From: Rufibacter ruber
Lineage (GTDB): Bacteria; Bacteroidota; Bacteroidia; Cytophagales; Hymenobacteraceae
Assembly (NCBI RefSeq): GCF_001647275.1
Contig: NZ_LRMM01000049.1
Coordinates: 1 to 39,720, forward strand
Length of the DNA stretch: 39,720 bases
Reading direction: 5' to 3'
The position numbers and the translations under genes are program-made. The notes beneath the pieces were generated by a model that saw only the letters and a program-made list of their open reading frames with translations, was not told the DNA's origin and ran no database searches. Position 1 is the stretch's first letter. Each line of letters begins with the position of its first letter. This document shows positions 23,975 to 32,543 of this stretch, piece by piece.

Positions 23975-24223
23975 TCAAAAATCCTGCACCTCAATAGAAC
24001 CTACATACGGCTCCAGTACCTGCAGGGCAGGGGCGGTAGGCTTGAAGTTGGTGATGACCTCCAGCCCGTCTTTCTGCCAGACCTCTACCAACTGGTGCTC
24101 CAGTGAGTAAAGATGAATCTCCCAGCCTTTGTACTCGCGCTTAGACAGAAAGCTGCCTTGCTGCCTGAGCACCTTTGCCTGCATCCAGCCGGGGAGCTTT
24201 TTAAAGAGATTATATTCAAACAT
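23975..24223 (-). CDS. Small conserved-looking protein of unknown function
   Basis: This 82-residue protein opens with MFEYNLFKKLPGWMQAKVL and has a balanced, folded-looking composition rich in aromatic residues and beta-prone stretches (GWEIHLYSLEHQLVEVWQ, EVITNF). There is no signal peptide, membrane segment or motif I recognise. It stands alone between the Crp/Fnr promoter region and the divergent M28 peptidase gene. I consider it real because of its composition and because nothing else explains the stretch. Confidence 0.7.
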   Translation of the reverse strand: MFEYNLFKKLPGWMQAKVLRQQGSFLSKREYKGWEIHLYSLEHQLVEVWQKDGLEVITNFKPTAPALQVLEPYVGSIEVQDF

Positions 24224-24370
24224 GAGGTTTTCAGCCTAGGGTTACTTTCTAAAGGTCAGCCAGACCAAATAAGTTTCCTGCTGAAAGATAAACAGAATCT
24301 GCCTGACAGGCTACGGTTCTGCTGACATGGAAAGGAGTGCGGGCACGTTCTGAAAGATGGCAAATCCTTG

Positions 24371-24399
24371 TTTGGGTGCGGGCATGTTTCCTATATTAG
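24371..24399 (+). promoter_or_regulatory. Promoter of the M28 peptidase gene
   Basis: TTTG (24371-24374), 17 bases, then TATATTAG (24392-24399), one base off TAnnTTTG. The ATG at 24404 comes four bases after the box, so the message may be leaderless. Confidence 0.5.
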
Positions 24400-24403
24400 C
24401 CCC

Positions 24404-25999
24404 ATGAAAACCGAATTAATCTCTTCCCGTTGGAGAGGCGCCCGTGCCTTTTCCCGGTCCCTGCTCCTGTCTTGTATGTTGTCGGCGCCGCTGGTACAGG
24501 CCCAGCAGAAGCAAGACCCCATGGTGGCCAACATTGTCAAAGAAGCCAACCAAAACTCACAGCTTGAAAAACTGGCCCATGAGCTGGTAGACGTGATTGG
24601 CCCGCGCCTGGTAGGCAGCCCGCAGATGATGCAGGCGCACAACTGGGCGGTTGAAAAATACAAAGGCTGGGGTATTTCGGCCAGAAATGAGAAGTGGGGC
24701 GAGTGGCGCGGCTGGCAACGGGGCATCTCCCACATTGACCTGGTGCACCCGCGGGTAAGATCCTTAGAAGGCATGCAATTGGCCTGGAGCCCCGCCACCA
24801 AAGGCAACAAACCGTTGGTAGCTGAAACCATTGTGCTGCCAGACCCCGCTGATTCCCTGGCGTTCCAGAAGTGGCTGCCCAACGTGAAAGGCAAGCTGGT
24901 GCTCATCTCTATGCCCCAGGCCACCGGCAGACCAGACTACAACTGGCAGGAGTTTGCCACCAAAGAATCTTTTGAGAAAATGAAGCAGGAGCGCACCGCC
25001 CAGACCAATGCCTGGAATGCCCGCTTCAAGAAAATGGGCTACACCAGCCGCACCCTGCCCGCCGCCCTGGAGAAAGCCGGTGCGGCCGGAATTGTCACCT
25101 CTAACTGGTCAAACGGTTTTGGGGTGAACAAGATCTTCAGTGCCTATACCAAGAAAATTCCCGCCGTAGACATAGCCCTGGAAGATTACGGCCTGGTCTA
25201 CCGCCTCACTGAGTCTGGTCAGAAACCCAAGCTGAGCATCAAGACTGAGGCCAAGGAGCTGGGCATGCAGCCCGCCTTCAATACCATTGCTGAGATCAAG
25301 GGAACAGAGAAACCAGACGAGTACGTGATCCTTTCGGCGCACTTTGACTCCTGGGACGGCGGCTCTGGCGCCACTGACAACGCCACCGGCACCATTGTCA
25401 TGATGGAGGCCATGCGCATTCTCAAAAAGCTGTACCCTAACCCCAAGCGTACCATTCTGGTAGGCCACTGGGGCAGTGAGGAGCAGGGGCTGAACGGTTC
25501 CCGCGCCTTTGTTGAAGACCACCCGGAGATTGTGAAGAACGTGCAGGCGCTGTTCAACCAGGACAACGGGACCGGCCGCGTGGTGAACATCTCCGGACAG
25601 GGTTTTTTGCATGCCTATGACTACCTGGGCCGCTGGCTGGCCAAAGTGCCTTCTGACATCAGAAGCCAGATTGAGACCAACTTCCCCGGCTCACCGGGCG
25701 GCGGCGGCTCTGACTATGCCTCTTTTGTGGCGGCCGGTGCCCCTGCGTTCTCATTAAGCTCCCTCAACTGGTCTTACTTCAACTACACCTGGCACACCAA
25801 CCGTGACACCTATGACAAAATAGTGTTTGATGATGTGCGCAGCAACGCCATCTTAACCGCTATTTTAGCCTACATGGCCAGCGAAGACCCGGCCAAGACT
25901 TCGCGCGAGCGCATTGTGCTGCCGGTTAATCAAAGAACCGGTGAGCCAATGAAGTGGCCTGAGCAGAGAAGCCCCACCCGCAAAGGAGGGGTTGACTAA
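24404..25999 (+). CDS. Exported M28-family zinc aminopeptidase or carboxypeptidase
   Basis: This protein of about 531 residues begins with an Arg-rich signal peptide (RSLLLSCMLSAPLVQAQ). I chose the ATG at 24404 over one twelve codons upstream because it starts the signal and follows a promoter box. A PA-like insert carries GAAGIVTSNWSNG. The peptidase core has the dinuclear zinc ligands of family M28: His313 in SAHFDSWD, Asp325 in GATDNATG, Glu359/Glu360 in HWGSEEQGLNGS, Asp387 in NQDNGTG, and a C-terminal His in WHTNRDTYDK. The arrangement resembles carboxypeptidase Q and related exopeptidases. It probably digests peptides in the periplasm. A strong terminator follows. Confidence 0.92.
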   Translation: MKTELISSRWRGARAFSRSLLLSCMLSAPLVQAQQKQDPMVANIVKEANQNSQLEKLAHELVDVIGPRLVGSPQMMQAHNWAVEKYKGWGISARNEKWGEWRGWQRGISHIDLVHPRVRSLEGMQLAWSPATKGNKPLVAETIVLPDPADSLAFQKWLPNVKGKLVLISMPQATGRPDYNWQEFATKESFEKMKQERTAQTNAWNARFKKMGYTSRTLPAALEKAGAAGIVTSNWSNGFGVNKIFSAYTKKIPAVDIALEDYGLVYRLTESGQKPKLSIKTEAKELGMQPAFNTIAEIKGTEKPDEYVILSAHFDSWDGGSGATDNATGTIVMMEAMRILKKLYPNPKRTILVGHWGSEEQGLNGSRAFVEDHPEIVKNVQALFNQDNGTGRVVNISGQGFLHAYDYLGRWLAKVPSDIRSQIETNFPGSPGGGGSDYASFVAAGAPAFSLSSLNWSYFNYTWHTNRDTYDKIVFDDVRSNAILTAILAYMASEDPAKTSRERIVLPVNQRTGEPMKWPEQRSPTRKGGVD

Positions 26000-26032
26000 C
26001 CTCCCTTCGGCTTTGCCGATAGTGGAGTTTTA

Positions 26033-26073
26033 CAGCAGGGGCCGGGTCAAAAGACCCGGCCCCTGCTGTTTTT
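26033..26073 (+). terminator. Strong intrinsic terminator after the M28 peptidase gene
   Basis: AGCAGGGGCCGGGT (26034-26047) pairs with ACCCGGCCCCTGCT (26054-26067), a 14-bp GC-rich stem. The following T run is shared with the left arm of a palindrome repeat. Confidence 0.9.
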
Positions 26074-26105
26074 GGCCTGTTTTTCTGAAAACAGGCCAAA
26101 AACAG
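26066..26105. repeat. 40-bp palindrome family, copy 12
   Basis: This is nearly the perfect consensus: CTGTTTTTGGCCTGTTTTT, a short centre, then AAAACAGGCCAAAAACAG. Its first bases overlap the last stem bases of the terminator. Confidence 0.9.
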
Positions 26106-26139
26106 AAAGACTTAACTCCTGACATACCCTTGGCTCTTA

Positions 26140-26230
26140 GAGCATGTTTACATTCATCTTACATGTTGCAAGTCAACATTGCAGGAGTCTGCCATTGCTC
26201 CTTTTCCTTTAAGTTCATCAACAAGCGCTC
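26140..26230. mobile_element. Possible MITE-like element C or solo end
   Basis: GAGCATGTTTACATTC at 26140 matches the terminal repeats of the elements at 8477 and 34747. A GCTCTTAG direct repeat lies at 26133-26140 and 26227-26234. The right terminus pairs poorly beyond GAGC, so this may be only a left-end remnant. Confidence 0.4.
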
Positions 26231-26484
26231 TTAGCGAAAGACGGCAACAACAGCTGTGCGCCATTTTGAAGGGGTGGTAGTTAGGCTGGGTTCCCGGCTT
26301 AAACTTACTTCTGGTATCTTGAAATAAAGGTGGCGAAGCGGTGCAAGAGTGCCTACTGGATTCTTGGCGGTAGTGGGTTTGAAGCGTTAAAAAAAGCCCA
26401 GCAGAAGGAGAACAGGCAAACTTTTCTTTCATCTCCAGCCTATTCTTTGTAAGTTGAGAGCTATTTCTCACCAACCACCCCTGC

Positions 26485-28500
26485 ATGATGTATAGACTTT
26501 TGTTTCTGATCCTGATGGTAAGCGTAGGACTCTCTGCTTCGGCCCAGCAACAACACACCCTTCTCTCCCCAGACGGGAAAATCACAGTAACGGTAGACCT
26601 CAAAGACAAAATCACCTACGGCGTGCGCCATGAGGCAGACGTAGTACTTGCACCCTCTCCCATTTCAATGAAACTGGCCGGCGGCGAAACCCTGGGCGCT
26701 CAGCCAAAGCTGCAGAAAGCCCAGAAAACTGCCGTCAACCAGACCATTCAGGCGCCAGTGTACAAGCGGGCTATGATCAACGATCAGTATAATGAACTGG
26801 TCCTGACTTTCAAGGGCGACTACCGCGTAATTTTCAGGGCTTACAATGACGGGGTGGCCTACCGGTTTGCAACTTCTAAAAAGAAAGACTTCGTGGTAGA
26901 GGGAGAAGAAGCCACCTTCCACTTTCCGGCTGACCAGACGGCCATTGTGCCCTACGTGAAACTGGAAAAGAAAACGTCTACAGAGAAGAAGTCCTCTATT
27001 GAGTCTCAGTTCTGGAACTCGTTTGAAAACACCTACATTCACAGCCCTTTGTCTAAGCTGGACCCTAAGCGGCTGGCGTTTCTTCCGCTGGCGGTAGAGG
27101 TTACCCCCAAAAAGAAGGTGGTCATCACTGAGGCTGATCTGGAGAATTACCCGGGCATGTTCCTGGCCAACCAGAATGGCGGCACCTCCTTGAAAGGGGT
27201 GTTTGCGCCCTACCCTAAAAAGGTGGAGCAGGGCGGGCACAACCAGCTACAGCTGCTGGTGAAGGAGCGGGAGAACTTTATTGCCAAAGCCAAGGGCACG
27301 CGCCTGTTCCCGTGGCGCACCCTGGTAATCTCGTCACAGGACAAAGAGCTGGCAGACAGTGATATGGTGTACAAACTGGCTTCGCCGTCACGGGTGAAAG
27401 ACGTGTCCTGGATCAAACCGGGAAAAGTGGCCTGGGACTGGTGGAACGCCTGGAACATTGGCGGGGTGGACTTCAAGTCTGGCATCAACAACGCCACCTA
27501 CAAACACTACATTGACTTTGCGGCGGCAAACAAGATACAATATGTCATTTTAGATGAAGGCTGGGCGGTAAAACTGCAGGCAGATCTACTGAAGGTGATT
27601 CCTGAGATTGATTTGAAAGAAATTGTCAGCTATGCCAGACAGAAGAAGGTAGACATTATCCTTTGGGCGGGCTACCACGCCTTTGACCGGGACATGGAGA
27701 ACGTGACGCGCCATTATGCCAGCATGGGCGTGAAGGGGTTCAAGGTTGATTTCATGGACCGCGACGACCAGCAGGCGGTAGAATTTTACAACCGGGCGGC
27801 TGAGATTGGGGCTAAATACAAGATGCTCATAGACTTTCACGGCGCCTATAAACCTACCGGCCTGCAGCGCACGTACCCCAACGTGATCAATTTTGAAGGC
27901 GTGCACGGCCTGGAACAGATGAAGTGGTCTGACCCTGATGTTGACCAGGTGACCTATGACGTGACCATGCCGTACATTAGAATGCTGGCCGGGCCCATTG
28001 ATTATACCCAGGGCGCCATGCGCAACGCCACCAAGGCCAATTACCGCCCCGTGTACTCAGAGCCTATGAGCCAGGGCACCCGCGTGCGCCAGCTGGCCAT
28101 GTACGTGGTGTATGAGGCCCCCCTGAACATGCTGGCAGACAGCCCCACCAACTATATGAAAGAGAAAGAAAGCACGGCTTTTATTTCGGCGGTGCCGGAA
28201 GTATGGGACAACACAGTGGCGCTGGACGGAAAGATAGGAGAGCACATAGCCATTGCCCGCCGCAAGGGGAACGAGTGGTACGTAGGTGCCCTTACCAACT
28301 GGGATGCCCGTGACCTGGAGCTGGACCTGTCCTTCCTGGGCGAAGGTTCTTTCCAGGCCGAGGTTTTCAAAGACGGGGTGAACGCAGACAAGCTGGCCTC
28401 AGATTACGTGCACCAGACCGTAGAGGTGCCGCAGAACCGGAAACTGAAGATCTCCATGGCCCCCGGCGGCGGCTACGTGTGCAGAATCTACAAAAAATAA
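26485..28500 (+). CDS. Exported GH97-family glycoside hydrolase
   Basis: This 671-residue protein has a signal peptide (LLFLILMVSVGLSASAQ). The N-terminal beta-sandwich of family 97 (LLSPDGKITVTVDLKDKI) covers about residues 22-280. The catalytic barrel follows, with KVAWDWWNAWN, YVILDEGWA, GFKVDFMDRDDQ (Asp422, Asp425) and NFEGVHGLEQ (Glu471). A C-terminal beta domain closes it. GH97 holds inverting alpha-glucosidases such as SusB and retaining alpha-galactosidases, using calcium. I cannot decide which type this is without alignment. It probably acts on alpha-linked sugars in the periplasm. No SusC/SusD pair is nearby, so it is not in a classical polysaccharide utilisation locus here. Confidence 0.95.
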   Translation: MMYRLLFLILMVSVGLSASAQQQHTLLSPDGKITVTVDLKDKITYGVRHEADVVLAPSPISMKLAGGETLGAQPKLQKAQKTAVNQTIQAPVYKRAMINDQYNELVLTFKGDYRVIFRAYNDGVAYRFATSKKKDFVVEGEEATFHFPADQTAIVPYVKLEKKTSTEKKSSIESQFWNSFENTYIHSPLSKLDPKRLAFLPLAVEVTPKKKVVITEADLENYPGMFLANQNGGTSLKGVFAPYPKKVEQGGHNQLQLLVKERENFIAKAKGTRLFPWRTLVISSQDKELADSDMVYKLASPSRVKDVSWIKPGKVAWDWWNAWNIGGVDFKSGINNATYKHYIDFAAANKIQYVILDEGWAVKLQADLLKVIPEIDLKEIVSYARQKKVDIILWAGYHAFDRDMENVTRHYASMGVKGFKVDFMDRDDQQAVEFYNRAAEIGAKYKMLIDFHGAYKPTGLQRTYPNVINFEGVHGLEQMKWSDPDVDQVTYDVTMPYIRMLAGPIDYTQGAMRNATKANYRPVYSEPMSQGTRVRQLAMYVVYEAPLNMLADSPTNYMKEKESTAFISAVPEVWDNTVALDGKIGEHIAIARRKGNEWYVGALTNWDARDLELDLSFLGEGSFQAEVFKDGVNADKLASDYVHQTVEVPQNRKLKISMAPGGGYVCRIYKK

Positions 28501-28522
28501 AGGGGAACATCACGTACCCAGG

Positions 28523-28563
28523 AAAGCAGCGGCTGGCATTTGGCCAGACCGCTGCTTTTTTTA
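28523..28563 (+). terminator. Intrinsic terminator after the GH97 gene
   Basis: AAAGCAGCGG (28523-28532) pairs with CCGCTGCTTT (28549-28558), with partial pairing (TGGC/GCCA) in the loop, and T residues follow. Confidence 0.85.
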
Positions 28564-28693
28564 TTCAGAAATGGGGTGGGCTGCCCAGCAACCGTCGCCA
28601 AAAGGTGGAGTGGCTTTTCAGGTACGTGGTACGGCCAGACCTGCGGGCTGGTGGCGGGGCAAACTCACGGCTGCCGGTACAGCGGGTCCTGTC

Positions 28694-28737
28694 TTTCTGT
28701 TTTTAGCCTGCTTTTTTGAAAGTAGCCCAAAAACAGA
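28694..28737. repeat. 40-bp palindrome family, copy 13
   Basis: The left arm TTTCTGTTTTTAGCCTGCTTT and the right arm AAAGTAGCCCAAAAACAG are diverged in the inner half. The AGTAGCCC form also occurs in the copy at 32019. Confidence 0.7.
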
Positions 28738-28810
28738 TGAGGCGGCCCCCAGTAAGGCGCAGACCCCGCTTGTGACAGGAAGTAATTCTCCCACTAGTGG
28801 CAGTAGGCTG

Positions 28811-28857
28811 TTTCCTGTTTTCGGCCTGTTTTTCTCAAAACAGGCCAAAAACAGGAA
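28811..28857. repeat. 40-bp palindrome family, copy 14
   Basis: The arms TTTCCTGTTTTCGGCCTG and CAGGCCAAAAACAGGAA are close to perfect, with pairing extended by one base pair at the outer ends. Confidence 0.9.
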
Positions 28858-29059
28858 GGAGGTCTCTCTTGCACCCGTGTCTTTTTTGTGATGGCTTTCT
28901 TGTAAAAAGGCAGGAGCAGTTTCTTCTTCTACTTTCTTCCCCCTGAGAAAAAGATCAGCGAACATGTGCAGGAGGGGCGTCAACCAGCAAGGCGTTCCTG
29001 GCTGGCCCGCAGGATCTATGCAGGAGAACAGAGCGGTTTCTCTGCTTACTTAGGCATAT

Positions 29060-29641
29060 TTACTCCTTTAGGGCAGATAGCGCGCGCTCCACTTTTATCA
29101 GGAGGGGTTGCAGCTCGTGCTTAAGGGCGTGGCGGTTGGCCAGGTAAATAAATACACTCATGCCCAGGATAATCCCCAGATTGAAGATCATCTTCCCCAG
29201 GCTTAACGGGAAACCACAGATAAACAACACCATGCACACGGTGAACGGGAGAATGTACCAATACCAGGCGCTCTTCAGGAGCTGCGCCTGCCGCAGCAGG
29301 TACTGGCGGTACTGGTGCAGATACTCCTGGAGCGGGGCCGAAAAATCCTGAACCCGGTTCTGGCGGGCGCGCTTTAACTGAAAGACAATGAGCAGGCACC
29401 ACGGGATCACCAGCCCGGCACCCAGTTTGGTCAACGGGAAGGGCATGAGCCAGGCGGTGAGCGCAAACACCGGTAGTACCACCAACGCCACCCCAATTTC
29501 CCGCCGGTCACGGGTTTTAATCTTTTGGTCTGTTGCCGTAGCCTCAGCCCTTATTTCCTGTAACAAGACCTCCTGGTTGAGGTGTATCTGGCTTGGCGAA
29601 GGCCCCTTCTGCCAAAGGTTTTTCAGATCCTGGTCTAGCAT
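29060..29641 (-). CDS. Four-helix membrane protein, putative anti-sigma partner
   Basis: This 193-residue protein has about 45 N-terminal residues without a membrane segment (MLDQDLKNLWQKGPSPSQ). Four hydrophobic helices follow, with segments such as GVALVVLPVFALTAWLMP, AGLVIPWCLLIVF, ILPFTVCMVLFICGF and NLGIILGMSVFIYLA. It has no cysteine-type anti-sigma motif. Its start overlaps the end of the upstream ECF sigma gene by seven bases. That overlap is the usual arrangement for a sigma factor and its membrane-held inhibitor, so an anti-sigma role is inferred from position only. Confidence 0.85.
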   Translation of the reverse strand: MLDQDLKNLWQKGPSPSQIHLNQEVLLQEIRAEATATDQKIKTRDRREIGVALVVLPVFALTAWLMPFPLTKLGAGLVIPWCLLIVFQLKRARQNRVQDFSAPLQEYLHQYRQYLLRQAQLLKSAWYWYILPFTVCMVLFICGFPLSLGKMIFNLGIILGMSVFIYLANRHALKHELQPLLIKVERALSALKE

Positions 29642-30147
29642 AATGTTGGTTGTAAACAGGTGAACAGTTTCTCTCTGATGCGTTTCATTTTCACGGCCAC
29701 GTGGTTTTCAGTGAGGCCGGTGACGGTGGCAATTTCCTTGTAGGGCACGTCTTCCAGGTACAGCAGCACCAGTGAGCGGTCAGTCTCGTTGAGTTTCTGG
29801 ATGCAAGCCTGCAGGGCCTGGAGCTGCGCCTCCTTTTCCGGCTCTGCCGAAACCTCTGGCAGGTTCTCAAACCGGATGCTGTCTAGCTGTACTTTCTTTT
29901 TCTGCTCCTTCTGGCTTTTGTGCCGGGCCTGCCAGCAGACATTCAGGGTGATGCGGTAGACCCAGGTGCGCACCTGCGCCTGGCCCCTGAACGTGGGCAG
30001 CGACTTCCAGATCTGGAGTACGGTTTCCTGGAACAGGTCCTGGGCTTCTGCCTGGTCACGCGCATAGGAGCGGCAAATCCGGAAGAGGCGGTCTTTGTCG
30101 GTTTCCAGGAGTTGCAGGAAAAGCGTTTCTGGTTGTGGTGGTTCCAT
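29635..30147 (-). CDS. ECF-type RNA polymerase sigma factor
   Basis: This 170-residue sigma-70-family protein shows region 2 (ICRSYARDQAEAQDLFQETVLQIWKSLPTFRG), which binds core polymerase and the -10 element. Region 4 (LVLLYLEDVPYKEIATVTGLTENHVAVKMKRIREKL) carries the -35-binding helix-turn-helix. It is the first gene of a two-gene unit with a membrane protein. Upstream, a TGTCATATTTCAGG stretch (minus strand, near 30190-30205) may be part of its own promoter, but this is speculative. The controlled genes are not apparent. Confidence 0.93.
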   Translation of the reverse strand: MEPPQPETLFLQLLETDKDRLFRICRSYARDQAEAQDLFQETVLQIWKSLPTFRGQAQVRTWVYRITLNVCWQARHKSQKEQKKKVQLDSIRFENLPEVSAEPEKEAQLQALQACIQKLNETDRSLVLLYLEDVPYKEIATVTGLTENHVAVKMKRIREKLFTCLQPTLC

Positions 30148-30462
30148 GGGCAGAGAATTGGCCGGTACACCAGATTAGTGGGCGCATCCCCTGAAATATG
30201 ACAGGTTAAGTAAACTTTTTTTTGCGGAAAGGGCATGCGTTTTTGGGGCTGTTTTTGGGAAAACAGCCCCAAAATAGAAAACCGCTTTTTGCTGCCACTG
30301 CCTAGGGCGCAGCCCTGCGGGCTAAAAGCGGCCAGGGCAGTGGTACCCTTAACTTGGATAAACGGTAGAATGGGTTCACCGGCGGCTGCAACAGAGCAGA
30401 AGCTGTTCCTGAGGCCTTGCTTTCATAGGCGCGTTTGGGGTGTGTGGGAAACCTGTCTTTTC
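30148..30462. other. Short gene-free region between the sigma factor and sulfatase genes
   Basis: It contains one palindrome copy (30237-30280) and a GC-rich stretch with small hairpins (CCGCTTTT with AAAAGCGG; AGGGC with GCCCT). No gene is seen. Confidence 0.6.
30237..30280. repeat. 40-bp palindrome family, copy 15
   Basis: The left arm GCGTTTTTGGGGCTGTTTTT and the right arm AAAACAGCCCCAAAATAGAAA carry a compensated GGGGC/GCCCC change from GGCC. This suggests pairing is maintained, or that it is a separate subfamily. Confidence 0.85.
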
Positions 30463-31836
30463 CTAGTCTTCCTTGCCCTTAGCTTGTACGTTCTTCTTGG
30501 CTTCATCATAAGTAGGGTTGGGCGAAGGGAGTTGGGCGTTGCTCTGGGTGAGCCAGGTTTGAAGCTTACGGTACAGAGCCTCTGCGTCTTTGGGGTGGGT
30601 GGCGTAGAGGTCTTTCTGCTCGCTTATGTCGGTAGACAGGTCAAAGTACTCTTTCTGGCCGGTTTCATAGTGGTAGACCAGGCGCTTGTTTCCTTCTAGC
30701 ACCGCGCTGTACATGGTAGAACCGCCCCGGTGGTAGTGGGGGTAATGCCAGTACAGCTGGGCATGCAGCGGCTTTTGATAGGGAGCCCCGGTGAGCACCG
30801 GCAGAAAGTTGGCCCCGTCATAGGTTTTCACGTCTGTGGCGCCAGCCACGGCCGCCAGGGTGTTGAACAGGTCCATGCTGATGATAGGCTCTTCTGAGGT
30901 AGTGCCGGGTTTTATCTTGCCGGGCCATGAGAAGATGGCCGGAATGCGCACACCGCCCTCATAGGGCCCGCCTTTGCCGGCGCGGTAGGGCAGGTTGGAG
31001 GTGATCTGCTTCTCGGTGTTTCTGGCGCCAATGAGGCCGCCGTTGTCGCTGGTGAAGATGACCAGCGTGTTTTTCTCCAGGTTCAGCTTTTTGAGGTGGT
31101 CTATTACGCGGCCCACGTTCTCATCCAGCTCTTTGATCATGCCCGCGTAGGTGGGGTTCTGCTGCTCACCCGTGGCTTTTTTGGCTTTGAAATAGTCAAT
31201 ATCGGTTTGCCTGGCCTGCAACGGCGTGTGCACGGCGTAGTAGGGCAGGTACACAAAAAAAGGACTGCTTTTTTTCTCGGTGATGAAGTTCAGAGCGGCA
31301 TCTGTGAGCTCTTTGGTGTCTTTGCCACCCGCGTTGGGGTCTGTGCGCTCTTTGGCGTTCTGGCCCTCCACGTACACATCAAAGCCCTGGTGCTCCGGCC
31401 CGTATTTCTTGTCGCGGCCCAGGTGCCACTTGCCCATGGCGCCGGTGGCGTAGCCCTGTGTTTTGAGCACTTCGGCCAGGGTGGTTTCGTCTAGTGGCAG
31501 GAACATGGTCCAGTCTGGCACCTGCAGTTTGGCGTACGGCATGTTCTGGCCGGCAATCCAGTCAGTGAGGTGCAGGCGGGCCGGTGATTTGCCGGTCATG
31601 AGCGCCGCCCGGGTGGGCGAGCAGACGGTGCAGGCAGAATATGCGTTGGTGAACCGCATGCCCGAGGCCGCCAGTTTATCCAGGTTGGGGGTCTCGTAGA
31701 AACTACTTCCGTAGCAGCCCAAATCTGTCAGGCCCAGGTCATCAGCCAGAATTAAGATGATGTTGGTTTTTTTAGACTGGGCCGGTGCGCTGAGTGCCGC
31801 AAAAATGAAAAAGAGAACAGACAGAATTTTTCTCAT
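30463..31836 (-). CDS. Exported arylsulfatase-type sulfatase
   Basis: This 457-residue protein has a signal peptide (ILSVLFFIFAALSAPAQ). It belongs to the type I formylglycine sulfatases. The metal-binding LILADDLG is at about residues 28-35. The signature CSPTRAALMTG has Cys72 as the residue oxidised to formylglycine. GKWHLG and a later VIFTSDNGG supply further active-site residues. It should remove sulfate esters from carbohydrates or small molecules in the periplasm. An anaerobic or aerobic sulfatase-maturing enzyme would be needed and is not in the window. It stands alone. The substrate is unknown; these enzymes often act on sulfated glycans. Confidence 0.94.
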   Translation of the reverse strand: MRKILSVLFFIFAALSAPAQSKKTNIILILADDLGLTDLGCYGSSFYETPNLDKLAASGMRFTNAYSACTVCSPTRAALMTGKSPARLHLTDWIAGQNMPYAKLQVPDWTMFLPLDETTLAEVLKTQGYATGAMGKWHLGRDKKYGPEHQGFDVYVEGQNAKERTDPNAGGKDTKELTDAALNFITEKKSSPFFVYLPYYAVHTPLQARQTDIDYFKAKKATGEQQNPTYAGMIKELDENVGRVIDHLKKLNLEKNTLVIFTSDNGGLIGARNTEKQITSNLPYRAGKGGPYEGGVRIPAIFSWPGKIKPGTTSEEPIISMDLFNTLAAVAGATDVKTYDGANFLPVLTGAPYQKPLHAQLYWHYPHYHRGGSTMYSAVLEGNKRLVYHYETGQKEYFDLSTDISEQKDLYATHPKDAEALYRKLQTWLTQSNAQLPSPNPTYDEAKKNVQAKGKED

Positions 31837-32018
31837 GGGTTGCCTCTGGTTATAGCCGCTACGTTGGCTGGTTATTCTACAGGGAAGGTAGCAAATGCAG
31901 AGCGTTTCTTTTTCTGGTTGGTCAAGCCGTCTACAATATTGTTATGATTCGCTACTTCTTTTTTAGAAAGACACCGTTGAAAGCAAGAACCAAACAGTGA
32001 ACATGCGGCTGGGCATCT

Positions 32019-32058
32019 GGTTTGGACCTGTTTTGGAAAAAGTAGCCCATAAACGCCC
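32019..32058. repeat. 40-bp palindrome family, copy 16 (degenerate)
   Basis: TGGTTTGGACCTGTTTTGG on the left and AAAAAGTAGCCCATAAACGCC on the right. The left outer arm is degraded. The right half matches other GCG-type copies. Confidence 0.65.
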
Positions 32059-32376
32059 GTGGCGCGGAGGCGGCCTGGGCAGCGGCTGTTTACCCGGGTT
32101 GTTGCCCCAGATACCCGCTTAACGGGAGGCCTTTCGCCCTTGTTCGCGTAGGCTGTTTTCGGCTGAAAGCCACGTTGTTCTGCCTCTTTTCTCCCGCCTG
32201 CGGCCTGTGGCCGAAAGCAGCCCCACTTGCCGGCAGGGAGCGGGAAACAGGGGAGCTTTTCAGTAAATTCCCTTCGGGCGCAGGCCGGGCCTTTTATTAA
32301 ACAGACCTTAAAGAAGGGGCAGGGCAGCGGGGCAGAGGCCGGACCCCGCGCACCCTGGACAGTGGCAAGCGGGGAA

Positions 32377-32420
32377 TTTCTGTTTTTAGCCTGTTTTCTG
32401 GAAAACAGCCCTAAAACGCC
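32377..32420. repeat. 40-bp palindrome family, copy 17
   Basis: The left arm TTTCTGTTTTTAGCCTGTTTT is CTG-type. The right arm AAAACAGCCCTAAAACGCC is GCG-type, showing that the two outer-arm types can combine in one copy. Confidence 0.85.
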
Positions 32421-32543
32421 TGCTGTCTCTGGACCCGGTTTCCTGAAAGTGACCAAGCTGTTTGGTAATAATTGCTTTTACAACCATCTGGTTTCCACTA
32501 AATTCGTTCAACAGAGGAGACTTCACTCCAAACCCATTGAACT

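Larger units (their letters stand above)
26000..26484. other. Gene-free region between the M28 peptidase and GH97 genes
   Basis: It contains a strong terminator, a palindrome copy directly fused to it, and a MITE-like end at 26140. A TATTCTTTG sequence at 26441-26449, close to a -7 box but one base too long, precedes the GH97 gene. The short frames here show no protein features. Confidence 0.65.
28501..29059. other. Gene-free region between convergent GH97 and anti-sigma-like genes
   Basis: It contains a terminator and two palindrome copies (28694-28737 and 28811-28857). An open minus-strand frame across both palindromes (28618-28983) is explained by the repeats and is not called. Confidence 0.7.
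31837..32543. other. 700-bp gene-free region between divergent sulfatase and aldo/keto reductase genes
   Basis: It contains two palindrome copies (about 32019-32058 and 32377-32420) and GC-rich sequence. Open frames on both strands read through the palindromes and lack protein character. The promoters of both genes should lie here, but no clear -7 box was found. Confidence 0.65.

Noticed and set aside
25109-25612. 167-codon minus-strand frame opposite the M28 peptidase
   Set aside because: Antisense shadow; the catalytic motifs of the plus strand account for the region.
26154-26615. 153-codon minus-strand frame over the GH97 start
   Set aside because: It overlaps the signal peptide region of a secure gene on the other strand and has no recognisable features.
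28618-28983. 121-codon minus-strand frame between the GH97 and sigma-region genes
   Set aside because: It contains two palindrome copies, translated as FLFLACF...KQAKNRK-type peptides; such peptides recur wherever the repeat is read.
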